The notes under the pieces are model-generated. The model saw only the letters and a list, made by a program, of their open reading frames with translations. It was not told where the DNA came from and searched no databases. A stretch of DNA of 64,000 nt from Vibrio sp. SCSIO 43136 (GTDB taxonomy: Bacteria; Pseudomonadota; Gammaproteobacteria; Enterobacterales; Vibrionaceae), in the NCBI RefSeq assembly GCF_023716565.1, contig NZ_CP071849.1:1178001-1242000 (forward strand), read 5' to 3'. The position numbers and the translations under genes are program-made. Below, in pieces: positions 34,993 through 44,479 of this stretch. Each line of letters begins with the position of its first letter. Position 1 is the stretch's first letter.

Positions 34993-36009
34993 TCAGTCAT
35001 CGCTACGAAATAAGTAGCTGGTTTTATGAAGATACTCTTCATTAGGCAGTAACATCGCACTCGGCTGAGGCCAATGAGGATGATTTGGCGAATCCGGTAG
35101 CAGCTGAGTTTCTAATGCGACACCCGCGTAATCTTGGTACTCACCGCCTTCTCGCTTAGGATTGCCCGCAAGCCAGTTCCCTGTATACACCTGCATGGCT
35201 GGTTGGTTGGTCAGCACGTCCATGGTGACTCGGCCATCACTAGATGCCAAGGTCGCCACGGGTTCTCGCACATCTCGCTCCAATGCGAAAAAGAAGGCAT
35301 GATCATAACCTTTAGCACTTCTTTGTTGATCATCACACAAGAGATCACGTCCCAGCGCTTTTGCTTGTCGGAAATCAAAACCTGTGCCCGACACCGCTTC
35401 TAGCTCTCCTAAAGGGATACCAACTTCGTTGGTCGGTAGATACTGCCTAGCATCGACCGTTAACTGGTGCTCAAGTATTGAGCCTTCACCGTCGAGATTA
35501 AAATAGGCATGATTAGTCAGCCCTATTGCTGTTGGTTTATCGGTTGTCGCTCGATACTCGATATTTACGGAGTTGTCTTCACCAAGAGCATACACAGTGC
35601 GGGCAATGACACGGCCGGGGAAGCCTTGATCACCATCTTCGGAAATGAGTTCAAACACCACTCGGTTAGCAGACTGTTCTTTAACGTCCCAAATGCGCCT
35701 GTCGAAACCCAGCGGCCCACCATGTAGGGTATTACCCGCTTGGTTAGTCTTTAGTTGAACTGACTCGCCCTTAAATTGATATTGACCGCCTTTGATGCGA
35801 TTTGCATAACGGCCAACACTGGTACCCATGTAGGCGGTGTGTTTTTGAATGTTCTCAATAGAGCCCGGCGATAGCAAAACTTCTCTAAGCGCATCGCCGT
35901 GCGGTATTTTACAACTGGTCCAAGTCGCTCCAAGGTTTAACAACTCAATCGTCATCCCTGTGCGATTTTTTAGTACAACGGTTTTAGTTTCAAAGTTTCC
36001 TTCACTCAT
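34993..36009 (-). CDS. galM: Galactose mutarotase
   Basis: A 338-residue aldose 1-epimerase interconverting alpha and beta sugars. Substrate and catalytic residues sit in GRYANRIKGG (about 66-75), NTLHGGPLGFDRR (about 92-104, catalytic His), TNHAYFNLDGEG (about 165-176, second His) and the catalytic Glu in VALETQLLPD. It is last in an operon of a sugar ABC transporter whose promoter carries a GalR-type operator, fitting galactose or a galactoside as the imported substrate. Confidence 0.9.
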   Translation of the reverse strand: MSEGNFETKTVVLKNRTGMTIELLNLGATWTSCKIPHGDALREVLLSPGSIENIQKHTAYMGTSVGRYANRIKGGQYQFKGESVQLKTNQAGNTLHGGPLGFDRRIWDVKEQSANRVVFELISEDGDQGFPGRVIARTVYALGEDNSVNIEYRATTDKPTAIGLTNHAYFNLDGEGSILEHQLTVDARQYLPTNEVGIPLGELEAVSGTGFDFRQAKALGRDLLCDDQQRSAKGYDHAFFFALERDVREPVATLASSDGRVTMDVLTNQPAMQVYTGNWLAGNPKREGGEYQDYAGVALETQLLPDSPNHPHWPQPSAMLLPNEEYLHKTSYLFRSDD

Positions 36010-36063
36010 AACCTCTCCCTAGCACAACAAAACAGTGACAAGCTCAACGTGAGCACTGCCAAA

Positions 36064-36095
36064 TAAAAAACTGCGACGTTTTCACGCCGCAGTTT
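36064..36095 (-). terminator. Terminator-like hairpin after the binding-protein gene
   Basis: On the minus strand AAACTGCGGCG pairs with CGTCGCAGTTT (11 bp with one G-U), followed by six T. It would end or strongly reduce transcription before galM, leaving galM at a lower level than the binding protein. Confidence 0.8.
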
Positions 36096-36104
36096 GCTGT
36101 TTTA

Positions 36105-37325
36105 TTACTTGAATGTGCGCTTACGTACACGCTCAAGACGTTTTAGGATTTTGTCTAAGCGATCTGGGTGAACCATGAACTCTTGGAATCCTTTCATACC
36201 TTCTTTCGCCATTGCAGGATCAGTATCGCGGTCATAGAACTGCGCAGTACCTTCCGCTTCTGCTAGCATTTTCACGCCTTTGTTCAAGAACGGGTCGTCA
36301 GCAGGTTTCGCTTTGCTGTTAGTTGGAATTTGCAGCAAGGTTTCATTGATCATTTGCTGAATTTCAGGCTGAGCAACAAACGCTAGGAACTTGCGAGCAT
36401 CTTCTTTGTTCTTCGCTTTAGATGGGATATGGATAGTATCCATTGGTGCATCTTCTGCCATCGCAACACTTGGATCGATTACTGGGAACTGGAAGAAGCC
36501 CATTTTGCCATCAAGTTCTGCTGGGAAGTTTGGCGTGATGAAGTTACCAATTAGGTACATCGCCGCTTCACCGTTGTATAGGAACGGTTGAGCTTCCTGC
36601 CAAGAGTAAGAGGCGTGGTTTTCTAGGAAATAACCTGGCTCAACTAGCTCTGCCCAGTTTGCGAAAGTTTTCTTCACACGATCATCAGTGTAAGGAACTT
36701 TACCGTCCATTAGGTCGATGTGAAAATCTAGACCATTAGTACGAAGGTTCAAGTAATCGAACCAACCTGCTGCTGTCCATAGGTACTTAGTACCGATAGC
36801 AAACGGTGCAACTTCATTTTTCTTAAGAGTCGCCGCAGCAGCTTTTAGCTCTTCCCAAGTTTTTGGTTCAGCAATACCGAATTTCTCGAACAGATCTTTA
36901 CGGTAGTAAACGCCCCACTGGTAGAAGGTGTATGGAACACCCCATTGCTTACCATCGATAGTCATCGCAGGTGCAGCTGATTTGAAATCTTGGTTCATGT
37001 TGTTTGCAGACCAAACGTCGCTTACGTCTTCAAACAGACCACGATCAACGAACGTTTTCATACGGTTACCTGCATACCAGAAAACAACATCCGGTGGTGA
37101 AGTTACCAACCAGTTACGAATGGTTGTTTTGTAAGCTTCTTTATCGTACAGGTTATATTCCACTGTGATATCTGGGTTAGCCGCTTCGAATTGCTTAACA
37201 ATCGACTCCCAAGTCGCTTTTGGCGCTGGGTCAGCTTGGTCAGAGTTAATCACAAGAGTACCAGCAGTTGCACTCATAGTTGCGGAGAGGGTAATTGCCG
37301 CAGCTAGGTGTTTCACGTATTTCAT
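36105..37325 (-). CDS. Sugar ABC transporter periplasmic binding protein
   Basis: A 406-residue family-1 extracellular solute-binding protein with a signal peptide (MKYVKHLAAAITLSATMSATA). The mature part contains TLVINSDQ, SPPDVVFWYAGNRMKTF and GKQWGVPYTFYQWGVYYRKDLF, typical of CUT1 sugar-binding proteins. ATG 37325 follows AAGGA. It is third in the operon, after both permeases. A GC-rich hairpin precedes it and a terminator follows, an arrangement that can favour higher abundance of the binding protein. Confidence 0.9.
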   Translation of the reverse strand: MKYVKHLAAAITLSATMSATAGTLVINSDQADPAPKATWESIVKQFEAANPDITVEYNLYDKEAYKTTIRNWLVTSPPDVVFWYAGNRMKTFVDRGLFEDVSDVWSANNMNQDFKSAAPAMTIDGKQWGVPYTFYQWGVYYRKDLFEKFGIAEPKTWEELKAAAATLKKNEVAPFAIGTKYLWTAAGWFDYLNLRTNGLDFHIDLMDGKVPYTDDRVKKTFANWAELVEPGYFLENHASYSWQEAQPFLYNGEAAMYLIGNFITPNFPAELDGKMGFFQFPVIDPSVAMAEDAPMDTIHIPSKAKNKEDARKFLAFVAQPEIQQMINETLLQIPTNSKAKPADDPFLNKGVKMLAEAEGTAQFYDRDTDPAMAKEGMKGFQEFMVHPDRLDKILKRLERVRKRTFK

Positions 37326-37381
37326 AGTTAGGTCCTTATACAAGAGCTTATGCTCATTTGGTCCAATTTTTGTTTTAATGT

Positions 37382-37407
37382 GCGCCCGTCAAATCGGGCG
37401 CTTTTTT
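37382..37407. repeat. GC-rich intergenic hairpin between permease and binding protein
   Basis: A 7-bp perfect stem (GCGCCCG / CGGGCGC) with a 6-base loop lies in the 110-bp gap. The six T on the plus strand make it terminator-shaped in that direction only. On the operon strand no T tract follows, so mRNA stabilisation or processing is more likely. Confidence 0.6.
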
Positions 37408-37436
37408 AGTGGAGCGGAAAAGGCGCGATACTGCTG

Positions 37437-38288
37437 CTACCCTTTCGTTGCCCCTAAAGTGAGTCCGGCAATAAAGTGACGCTGCATAGTAAAGAACAGC
37501 ACCACAGGAGGAATTGCCGCGACGATAGCGCCCGCTGACATGAACTGCCAAGACGCTAGCCACTGCCCTTTCAACGCACTGATACCAGCGGTTACTGGAC
37601 GAACTTCGTCACTTTGAACCAGTACCAATGCCCAGAAAAAGTCATTCCATATAAAGGTAAATACCAATACCGACAGCGCAGCTAATGCAGGACGAACCAG
37701 CGGCAGCACCACGTGCCAGAAAATCTTCCATTCGTTAACGCCTTCAACACGAGCCGCTTCAATCAATGCATCAGGGATGCCGACGATGAAGTTACGCATA
37801 AACAGGGTACAGAAACCTGTTTGGAACGCGACATGGAACAGAATCAAACCAATATGCGTATCGTAAAGCCCAAAGGTGATCGTGATATCACGTACCGGGA
37901 TCATCAGGATTTGGAAAGGTACAAAGTTACCAGCAATAAAGGTTGCAAAGATCCAGATATTGGCCTTGAACTTGTACTTAGCTAACGCATAGCCACCCAA
38001 TGTTGATAGCGCTACACAACCGGCAACTGCTGGAAGTGTAATGATCAAACTGTTCATCAGGTATTGACCCATAGATGTCGCAGTAAATACCTCAGTGTAG
38101 TTCTCTAGGAAGTTGAACGAGCTCGGCCATCCCCAGTAGTTACCCTTGTTGATATCTTCCATCGAGCGAATCGATGTCATCATCACTGCAATCAGTGGTA
38201 ACAACCACATAATGATTGCGATTGGCAATGCAGTACGATAACTGATGTTGGCAAATCGACCTGCTTTTTGAATCGGTTGTGGAAACAT
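37437..38288 (-). CDS. Sugar ABC transporter permease (MalG type)
   Basis: A 283-residue six-helix inner-membrane permease of the CUT1 MalG family. The ATPase-coupling EAA loop is clear: EAARVEGVNEWKIFW near 190-204, followed by LPLVRPALAAL. The start overlaps the stop of the first permease by one base, so translation is coupled. Confidence 0.9.
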   Translation of the reverse strand: MFPQPIQKAGRFANISYRTALPIAIIMWLLPLIAVMMTSIRSMEDINKGNYWGWPSSFNFLENYTEVFTATSMGQYLMNSLIITLPAVAGCVALSTLGGYALAKYKFKANIWIFATFIAGNFVPFQILMIPVRDITITFGLYDTHIGLILFHVAFQTGFCTLFMRNFIVGIPDALIEAARVEGVNEWKIFWHVVLPLVRPALAALSVLVFTFIWNDFFWALVLVQSDEVRPVTAGISALKGQWLASWQFMSAGAIVAAIPPVVLFFTMQRHFIAGLTLGATKG

Positions 38289-39208
38289 TATTTTTCACTC
38301 CTAATCATACGCCATAGGAAGTAAGCGATATAAATGTCCATGATGAGGAATAACATCACTGATACTGCGGCACCGTAACCCATACGGTAGTTAAAAATAG
38401 ATTCTTCATACATTTGGTAGGCAAGTACGGTCGAACTGCCCCACGGACCACCTGATGTCATGGTTGCCACCAAGTCGAATGAACGAAGTGCGCCGATAAC
38501 GGTAACAACAATAGCGATGAAGGTCGCTGGACGAAGCTGTGGCAATACTACATACCAAAGCATGCGCCATTTCTTCGCTCCATCAAGACGCGCCGCTTCA
38601 ATCTGCTCTGGATCGAGGTTATTTAGACCCGTGAGATACAAGATCATGCAGTATGAGATCTGAGGCCACAAACCAGCAGCGATGATTCCGTAAGTAACGA
38701 ATTCTTCATTGGATAGAATAGCAATCGGAGATCCCCCAAATGCTTCTAACACAATGTTGAACAGACCAAAGCTTGGGTCATAAAACCACGCAAATACTAG
38801 ACCAACAACAACTTGTGAAATAACAAATGGAAAGAAGAAAAGTGACTTCACGAGTCGAATTCCGACAACCTGTTGGTTGAGGAACAGTGCGATGGCTAAC
38901 CCTAGCGGCGGAGCGAGCATAAAGAACACTAGCCACAAGAAATTATTTTTCAGCGAGGTATAGAAAGCTTCTGAGTCAAATAGCTCACGATAGTTATCCA
39001 GACCTACCCACTCTTTCTCACCAAGACCATCCCACTCATAAAAACTGAGCCAGATACTATCGGCGATTGGATAGATGACATAGACAGCAAAAATTGCCAT
39101 TGCTGGCGCAAGAAATAACCAAGGCGTTAGTTTAGTGCTAACACGTTTTTTAGATCTTGCCGATGGCATTCGGTTCTCTGGGTAGAGAGGTTTCACGTTC
39201 GGTTCCAT
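38288..39208 (-). CDS. Sugar ABC transporter permease (MalF type)
   Basis: A 306-residue CUT1 permease. A basic N-terminal segment precedes TM1 (about 29-50), and the EAA loop reads EAARLDGAKKWRMLWY with LPQLRPATFIA after it. It heads the permease-permease-binding protein-galM operon and is divergent from the ATPase gene. Confidence 0.9.
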   Translation of the reverse strand: MEPNVKPLYPENRMPSARSKKRVSTKLTPWLFLAPAMAIFAVYVIYPIADSIWLSFYEWDGLGEKEWVGLDNYRELFDSEAFYTSLKNNFLWLVFFMLAPPLGLAIALFLNQQVVGIRLVKSLFFFPFVISQVVVGLVFAWFYDPSFGLFNIVLEAFGGSPIAILSNEEFVTYGIIAAGLWPQISYCMILYLTGLNNLDPEQIEAARLDGAKKWRMLWYVVLPQLRPATFIAIVVTVIGALRSFDLVATMTSGGPWGSSTVLAYQMYEESIFNYRMGYGAAVSVMLFLIMDIYIAYFLWRMIRSEK

Positions 39209-39351
39209 ATTACAACGAGCCCTTAGTTCCGGGTTGTACCCAACTCAAGTCATCCCTAATTTGTTTTTAGCGATTTCGCCTTTGAGGTGATGACTTAGTA
39301 CATCTTTATCATAGGTCGAAAATTCATCCGTCGCAGGACAAATGACATTTT

Positions 39352-39369
39352 GTGTAAACGTTACCACAC
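39352..39369. promoter_or_regulatory. GalR/GalS-type operator (putative)
   Basis: GTGTAAACGTTACCACAC sits between the divergent permease and ATPase genes. Its first 16 bases match the E. coli gal external operator GTGTAAACGATTCCAC at 14 positions, including the central CG of LacI-family sites. It can serve both divergent promoters. The regulator gene is not in this window. Confidence 0.68.
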
Positions 39370-39495
39370 TTTTTTAATAAAATTGGTGAATAAGTATGAT
39401 CAAGCTCAAGGTTCGCCGAATGTTGGCTAACATTAATAGGGGAAGTCAGTATGTTTATAGTAAGAAACGCTGCTGGACATGTGTGGGAGTGAAAC

Positions 39496-40587
39496 ATGGC
39501 AGACATTACACTGAAAAAAGTTATCAAACGCTTTGGAGATGTTGAAACCATCCACGGAGTTGATCTGGAAATCAATAACGGCGAGTTCGTTGTATTTGTC
39601 GGGCCGTCAGGCTGTGGTAAATCAACCCTTCTACGCTTAGTTGCGGGTTTAGAAGAGATCACCGAAGGGGAAATTCACATCGGCTCTGAGCTCGTCAATG
39701 AGGTAGACCCTGCAGAACGTGGGGTTGCGATGGTATTCCAATCCTACGCTCTATACCCACATATGACGGTTGAAGAGAACATGGGTTTTGGCCTTAAAAT
39801 GAACGGCCATCCTAAGGAAAGCATTCAAAAACAAGTGCATATGGCGGCAAAAACCTTGCAGCTTGACCACTTATTGAACCGTAAACCAAAAGAGCTTTCT
39901 GGTGGTCAACGACAGCGTGTGGCGATTGGCCGTGCGATTGTACGTAACCCGAAAGTTTTCCTTTTTGATGAGCCGCTTTCCAACCTCGATGCAGAACTTC
40001 GCGTCGAGATGCGACTACAAATTGCTAAGCTGCATCAAGAGCTTAAAAACACCATGATCTATGTAACGCACGATCAGGTAGAAGCAATGACGCTAGCAGA
40101 CAAAATCGTTGTGTTGCGCGACGGTGATGTAGAGCAAGTAGGTTCGCCGCTTGAGCTATACCATCGCCCAGCGAATGAGTTTGTTGCAGGCTTTATCGGG
40201 TCACCAAAAATGAACTTTATCCCAACCACAGTGACGGCTATCCATGATACTGCGATTGAGCTAAAAACTATGGATAATCAAGTGGTTCTTGTACCTAAAA
40301 CCAAGCAGCTTCCAGCTGTGGGAGATGCGCTTAAACTAGGTATTCGACCAGAACATATTGAAGTTCACGATGAAGGCGACATTAAACTTGAATTCCACAC
40401 TGAAGTGGTAGAACGTTTGGGTAACAGTACCTATATGTTCGGTCAATCTTCTGGTGTGGATAGCTTTAAAGTTCATCTACCAGGTGACAAAGAAATTCAA
40501 CGTTATCAACAAGTCACGATCAGTTGTGCTAAAGACGACTGTCATTTGTTTGATAGCAATGGTGTTTGCATTACTAGCAATCAGTAA
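39496..40587 (+). CDS. Sugar ABC transporter ATPase (MalK/UgpC family)
   Basis: A 363-residue ATP-binding subunit with Walker A GPSGCGKST (about 36-44), Q-loop FQSYALYPHMTVEENM, signature LSGGQRQRVAIGRA (about 135-148), Walker B VFLFDEPLSNLD and an H-loop VTHDQVEAMTLA. The C-terminal 120 residues form the OB-fold regulatory domain of MalK-type subunits (LGIRPEHIEVHDEG). It energises the divergent permease pair. It is followed by a terminator. Confidence 0.93.
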   Translation: MADITLKKVIKRFGDVETIHGVDLEINNGEFVVFVGPSGCGKSTLLRLVAGLEEITEGEIHIGSELVNEVDPAERGVAMVFQSYALYPHMTVEENMGFGLKMNGHPKESIQKQVHMAAKTLQLDHLLNRKPKELSGGQRQRVAIGRAIVRNPKVFLFDEPLSNLDAELRVEMRLQIAKLHQELKNTMIYVTHDQVEAMTLADKIVVLRDGDVEQVGSPLELYHRPANEFVAGFIGSPKMNFIPTTVTAIHDTAIELKTMDNQVVLVPKTKQLPAVGDALKLGIRPEHIEVHDEGDIKLEFHTEVVERLGNSTYMFGQSSGVDSFKVHLPGDKEIQRYQQVTISCAKDDCHLFDSNGVCITSNQ

Positions 40588-40611
40588 TCAGGGAGCTATT
40601 GCTAAAGTAAT

Positions 40612-40639
40612 AAAAAAAGAGCCGTTAGGCTCTTTTTTT
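40612..40639. terminator. Bidirectional terminator after the ATPase gene
   Basis: The stem AAAAAAGAGCC / GGCTCTTTTTT with a GTTA loop lies 24 bp after the ATPase stop, with A and T runs on both sides. Confidence 0.9.
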
Positions 40640-40710
40640 ATTGGCTAGAATCTATCCAAAAATGAATATTCAGACCCAACATTGGCTCAACTACCCACTA
40701 AGACAACCAA

Positions 40711-40725
40711 GTGTAAACGTTACCA
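40711..40725. repeat. Second copy of the GalR-type operator core
   Basis: GTGTAAACGTTACCA is identical over 15 bases to the operator at 39352. It lies 3' of the ATPase gene and just beyond the chemoreceptor stop, 1359 bp from the first copy. The position is odd for a promoter-proximal site. Confidence 0.6.
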
Positions 40726-40728
40726 GAA

Positions 40729-42417
40729 TCATACCTTGAATTGAGCCATTAAGGCATTTAAACGCTGTGACTGAGACTCCAACGCTCGACTGCTTTCCGC
40801 AGTAACATTTGCCCCCTTTGTTACCTCAAAACCTGATTCTTTAATGCCTTCTAAATTCTGACTTATTTGCTCTGCCACTACTGATTGCTCCTCACTTGCC
40901 GCAGCGATCTGGCTGTTCATCTGGCTGATCTCATCCACTAAATCTCTGATCAGGTTAAATGACTCTTTGGTCTCGCCTGCTTGCTGAATACTTTGCTCAA
41001 CATACTGTTGGCTCTGCTGTACGGTCTGAACAGCGGCTTCGGTATGCTGTTGCAAGCCAGTTATCAGGCTGTCGATTTGACCGGTAGCCTCCTGAGTTCG
41101 ACTCGCTAGCGCCCTCACTTCGTCAGCAACAACCGCAAACCCACGTCCTTGTTCACCTGCACGTGCAGCTTCGATTGCCGCGTTGAGTGCCAAAAGGTTA
41201 GTTTGCTCGGCAATGCCGTTAATTACTTGTATGATGCCACCGATCTCTTGGCTGCTGGTATTTACTTGGGCCATTTTTTGAGCAGACTCATGAGAGATCT
41301 GGTTCAGGCTATCATTACTACTTTCGCTAGCTGACACTACCTGATGCCCCTGCTGTACGGTCTTCTCGGCGCTATCGGTCACATCAGAAGCGCTGTTTGC
41401 ACTGCTTGCTACTTGAGTCACGGTTGCTGCCATCTCACTCATCGCTGTTGCGACTTGCTCGGTGTTCATTTGCTGCTCTTCCATCGCACTTTGATTGGTT
41501 TGTGCTGCTTGAGCGAGTTGTAATGTTAACTGATGGATATCTTGGGAACTGCTCAACACTTCAGTAATAGTTTGGTTCAGTTTCTCGCTCATGCTCCCCA
41601 TAGCTTGAACCAATTGCCCGACTTCATCTTTGCTATCCGCAGTGATCTGCTTGCTAAAGTCTCCATTAGCCATTGAATTCGCCAGTTTCGCCGCACGCTT
41701 GAGTGGTATCACTACATTGCGGCTAAACGCAACGCCAAACCCCATACCAAATAAAGCTGAGATCAGCGTTAGGAAAATCATGCCTTCCAGGGCATTTTGC
41801 TCTTCTGCCTGAGTATAGAGTAAAGCTTTGTGCGTGAGTTCCTCTAAGGCAAGCAAGAAAGCTTCCAGTTCATGGTTGAAATTTGCTTGTTCTTTTTCGA
41901 GCTCTGTCACTTTCTTATCTAATAATTGCATCGATAAGCCAGAGCGACTTTCATTGAGCAGAGCCATTGCATGCTCTTCATATGTCTTGTGGTGGGAAAT
42001 AATTACGTCTAGCTGACGTAACAACTCTTCCTCTTCACGGCGCATCTCTTCCGTAAATGCATGGGTAATGGCTGTAGAAAGCAACTGCTTAGCAATAAGT
42101 AATTTCTCATCAATTCTCAAGCCAATTGAGTGTGCTTCATCTTGCAGCATAACGATCTCTTGATCGGTATGTTGACCCGTTAGGCCGGCATACCGCATGG
42201 CTTTTTCAACCAGAATTGCAGATTCTAGTTGGTTGATAGTGATCTCACTGGTCAGTTGTACCAGTGGCATGTTTTCTTCAGCAATCCCCGTAATTTCGTA
42301 ACCAATAATGTTCATTTTGTTGATTGCATAGCCCGCACAGATCACTAGCATCAAAACCAGAGCGGCAACTAACGCAAGCACTTTACGGCTAATGGTTTGA
42401 TCTTTTATCCATTGCAT
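40729..42417 (-). CDS. Methyl-accepting chemotaxis protein with helical-bundle sensor
   Basis: A 562-residue chemoreceptor. TM1 lies near 12-32 and the periplasmic domain (about 35-205) is strongly helical and charged, like a four-helix bundle. TM2 is near 210-228, HAMP near 232-285, and the signalling tip reads [20 protein letters not shown]. No CheR/CheB-docking pentapeptide is seen at its C-terminus. The neighbouring sugar transporter and the operator-like sequence just beyond its stop invite a link to sugar sensing, but none is shown. Monocistronic. Confidence 0.92.
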   Translation of the reverse strand: MQWIKDQTISRKVLALVAALVLMLVICAGYAINKMNIIGYEITGIAEENMPLVQLTSEITINQLESAILVEKAMRYAGLTGQHTDQEIVMLQDEAHSIGLRIDEKLLIAKQLLSTAITHAFTEEMRREEEELLRQLDVIISHHKTYEEHAMALLNESRSGLSMQLLDKKVTELEKEQANFNHELEAFLLALEELTHKALLYTQAEEQNALEGMIFLTLISALFGMGFGVAFSRNVVIPLKRAAKLANSMANGDFSKQITADSKDEVGQLVQAMGSMSEKLNQTITEVLSSSQDIHQLTLQLAQAAQTNQSAMEEQQMNTEQVATAMSEMAATVTQVASSANSASDVTDSAEKTVQQGHQVVSASESSNDSLNQISHESAQKMAQVNTSSQEIGGIIQVINGIAEQTNLLALNAAIEAARAGEQGRGFAVVADEVRALASRTQEATGQIDSLITGLQQHTEAAVQTVQQSQQYVEQSIQQAGETKESFNLIRDLVDEISQMNSQIAAASEEQSVVAEQISQNLEGIKESGFEVTKGANVTAESSRALESQSQRLNALMAQFKV

Positions 42418-42485
42418 AAATCTACCTAGCTTTTATATCGTTATTCTAAAAGTGTAGAATCGATTAAAAATTAAGCGACCTTTAA

Positions 42486-42521
42486 ACGAAAGAATGCAGC
42501 CATTTGGCTGCATTCTTTCGT
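42486..42521. terminator. Long perfect hairpin terminator
   Basis: A 16-bp perfect stem (ACGAAAGAATGCAGCC and its complement) with an ATTT loop. It lies between the chemoreceptor start and the stop of the upstream membrane-protein gene on the same strand, so it ends the membrane-protein transcript. T content after the stem is moderate. Confidence 0.8.
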
Positions 42522-42565
42522 TCGTTTCATACTAATTAGGTAGTCAGGCTGCTAAGCCCTGCTGG

Positions 42566-43216
42566 TTATGCACTTTGTGGACTTGCGACCAGTTTCGAGT
42601 ATATTCTAAATGCGTAAATGGTCGGCAACGCACTAAGAAGTGTTCCAATTGCGCCTCCAATCAGCTCCAATGCCAGTACAGGCGATTCTGCGCCAGACGT
42701 AAGTAAGCCGAAAAGTAGCATTGGCACGATAGACAAAATGGTAATCATTAAATAGCCAGATAGCACTGGCCAAGTGACAGGCTTAACCACATTCCAACTG
42801 TCCGATAGTGACTCGTAGACCCCTTTGCCGCCAATCACCGCCTCAAATTGAGCAATCATCAGTCGGGACATAAAAAGAAAGCCCGGAATGATGAAGGCGA
42901 TCAAACCCACTACCATCGCTATACCACTAAGAATGAATACCCCTAAAAGCACCGGAAAATAAGGTAACCCCTTCATATAACATTGAATCGCCGATAAGGT
43001 TTCACCAGTAATTCTTGACTGGAAGCCCATGATCAGTGCCGCTTGGGAGATTGGTAGTAAGAAAATTGGTAGCAAGACTTGTCCCAAAGAACTTTCGGGG
43101 AACATGGCGTATACCAACTCCGTCAAGATGAAGAATGGAAACAAGATAGAAATAATCAGGGTGATGTTTTGTTTGAAGAAATACCAAGATTCACGACAGA
43201 CTTTAACCGAGTCCAT
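42566..43216 (-). CDS. Integral membrane protein, YciC-like
   Basis: A 216-residue protein with about five to six hydrophobic helices (for example TLIISILFPFFILTELVYAMF, VLLGVFILSGIAMVVGLIAFI). The charged segment AVIGGKGVYESLSDSWNVVK before a helix resembles the YciC/UPF0259 and glycerophosphodiesterase-membrane-domain group. No enzymatic motif is seen. It appears to be transcribed alone, with a terminator after it. Confidence 0.65.
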   Translation of the reverse strand: MDSVKVCRESWYFFKQNITLIISILFPFFILTELVYAMFPESSLGQVLLPIFLLPISQAALIMGFQSRITGETLSAIQCYMKGLPYFPVLLGVFILSGIAMVVGLIAFIIPGFLFMSRLMIAQFEAVIGGKGVYESLSDSWNVVKPVTWPVLSGYLMITILSIVPMLLFGLLTSGAESPVLALELIGGAIGTLLSALPTIYAFRIYSKLVASPQSA

Positions 43217-43477
43217 TAGGGCGTCCTTTTTTACAACGGGCTAATCAACGACGAAACATATCGCCTACGCTTCCTTTTTTCAACTTGTTAGCGTAAACAT
43301 TTCTGATAACACGGGAAAGCTCGCACTTATTATTTGAACTCTGCGACCATATGTCGCTCTCAATAGAAGTGCAGAATCGGCTTAGTCAATTTTTTGTCAA
43401 ATCAGTGTTCATAACTTGTTCAACGTAGAACTTTAGGTCAAAATCCACGCCCCAATCCACACCAAGAACTCATAACG

Positions 43478-43576
43478 ATGGAAAAAGTAAAAATGGCCGC
43501 GGGCTTTCTCGCAATGCTAACCGTTATGTTTGGGATGACATTAACGAATGCTCTTTACTGGGCAGGTGTTTTATAA
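43478..43576 (+). CDS. Small hydrophobic peptide, 32 residues
   Basis: MEKVKMAAGFLAMLTVMFGM begins a 32-codon frame that encodes a single membrane helix with a short basic start. It ends just before a 12-bp perfect hairpin, which suits a genuine short transcript. The ribosome site is weak (AAGA). No named family is recognised. It would be one of the many single-helix small membrane proteins of gammaproteobacteria. Confidence 0.42.
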   Translation: MEKVKMAAGFLAMLTVMFGMTLTNALYWAGVL

Positions 43577-43584
43577 GGATTTAA

Positions 43585-43611
43585 CAAGGCCACTGCATTG
43601 CAGTGGCCTTG
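43585..43611. terminator. Hairpin after small peptide gene
   Basis: A 12-bp perfect stem (CAAGGCCACTGC / GCAGTGGCCTTG) with a 3-base loop lies between convergent genes. T tracts are poor. Confidence 0.65.
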
Positions 43612-43627
43612 AACGTTTATTCAGCGT

Positions 43628-44230
43628 TTAGCGCTCTAGTGGATAGAACACCAGTTCGTCACCTTCCACCATCATGCAGTCCATACCGCCCGCATGGGCC
43701 GCTTTTTTACCGAGTTCTGTGTCCTCAAACACCAAGCACAACTCAGGTGCAACTCCAATAAGCTCAGCCGCTTGCAGGAAAGTATCTGGATTAGGCTTAT
43801 GATTCTCGACATCGCTTGCAGTGACCAAGGCATCCAGCTTATCTATCAGCCCTGTTTTCGTTAATAGCATCTGGGCATTTTCTCTTAAACTTCCCGTGCC
43901 AACGGCGACTTTCTTTTGCTGTCTGTATCGATCAAACACTTGGTTAGTAATCGGGATCAAATCACCGTGATGCTCAATCTTGAGGAAATTTGCCATTTTA
44001 TGCTTCGCCACTGTCTGTGGGTCTAGATCCAGCCCGAAACGGCGGTTGACTTCCACTGTAATCTTGGCGCTTGGCATTCCACCCATGCTATTTATCCACG
44101 CTCGATCGTACGGGATATCAAACGCTTTTGCGGTCTCTTCCCAAGCGTCGAGATGGGCTGGCATGGTGTCGATAAGTGTCCCATCCATATCAAAGATAAG
44201 CCCCTGATACTTTGAGTAATCCACTGACAT
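43628..44230 (-). CDS. yqaB: HAD phosphatase, YqaB-like
   Basis: A 200-residue HAD protein close to YqaB (fructose-1-phosphate / sugar-phosphate phosphatase). Motifs are intact: GLIFDMDGTLIDTMPAH (I), VAVGTGSLRENA (II), VENHKPNPDTFLQAA (III), LVFEDTELGKKAAHAGGM (IV). Its length agrees with the family. ATG 44230 follows a GGAAA site. Likely a monocistronic cytosolic enzyme. Confidence 0.8.
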   Translation of the reverse strand: MSVDYSKYQGLIFDMDGTLIDTMPAHLDAWEETAKAFDIPYDRAWINSMGGMPSAKITVEVNRRFGLDLDPQTVAKHKMANFLKIEHHGDLIPITNQVFDRYRQQKKVAVGTGSLRENAQMLLTKTGLIDKLDALVTASDVENHKPNPDTFLQAAELIGVAPELCLVFEDTELGKKAAHAGGMDCMMVEGDELVFYPLER

Positions 44231-44479
44231 TGTATTTCCTTAAACAACTTAAAAAATCAGTCTAACACGCTTGTTTGACGAGTCCATTAATGATGGGACC
44301 TACCAGCCATCATCTAGGTAATATTGCTTAGCTGTTATGGAAAGGTTTCAACTCATATTTAGATACAGTTGCTTTTGCGATCGTCTAGACATTCGCAGTT
44401 TTATGCAATTGAACTCACAACCATTGATTGATATCTAGAGCTTACTGACCTTTAGGGTCATTGTTCACAGTAGGTATTT

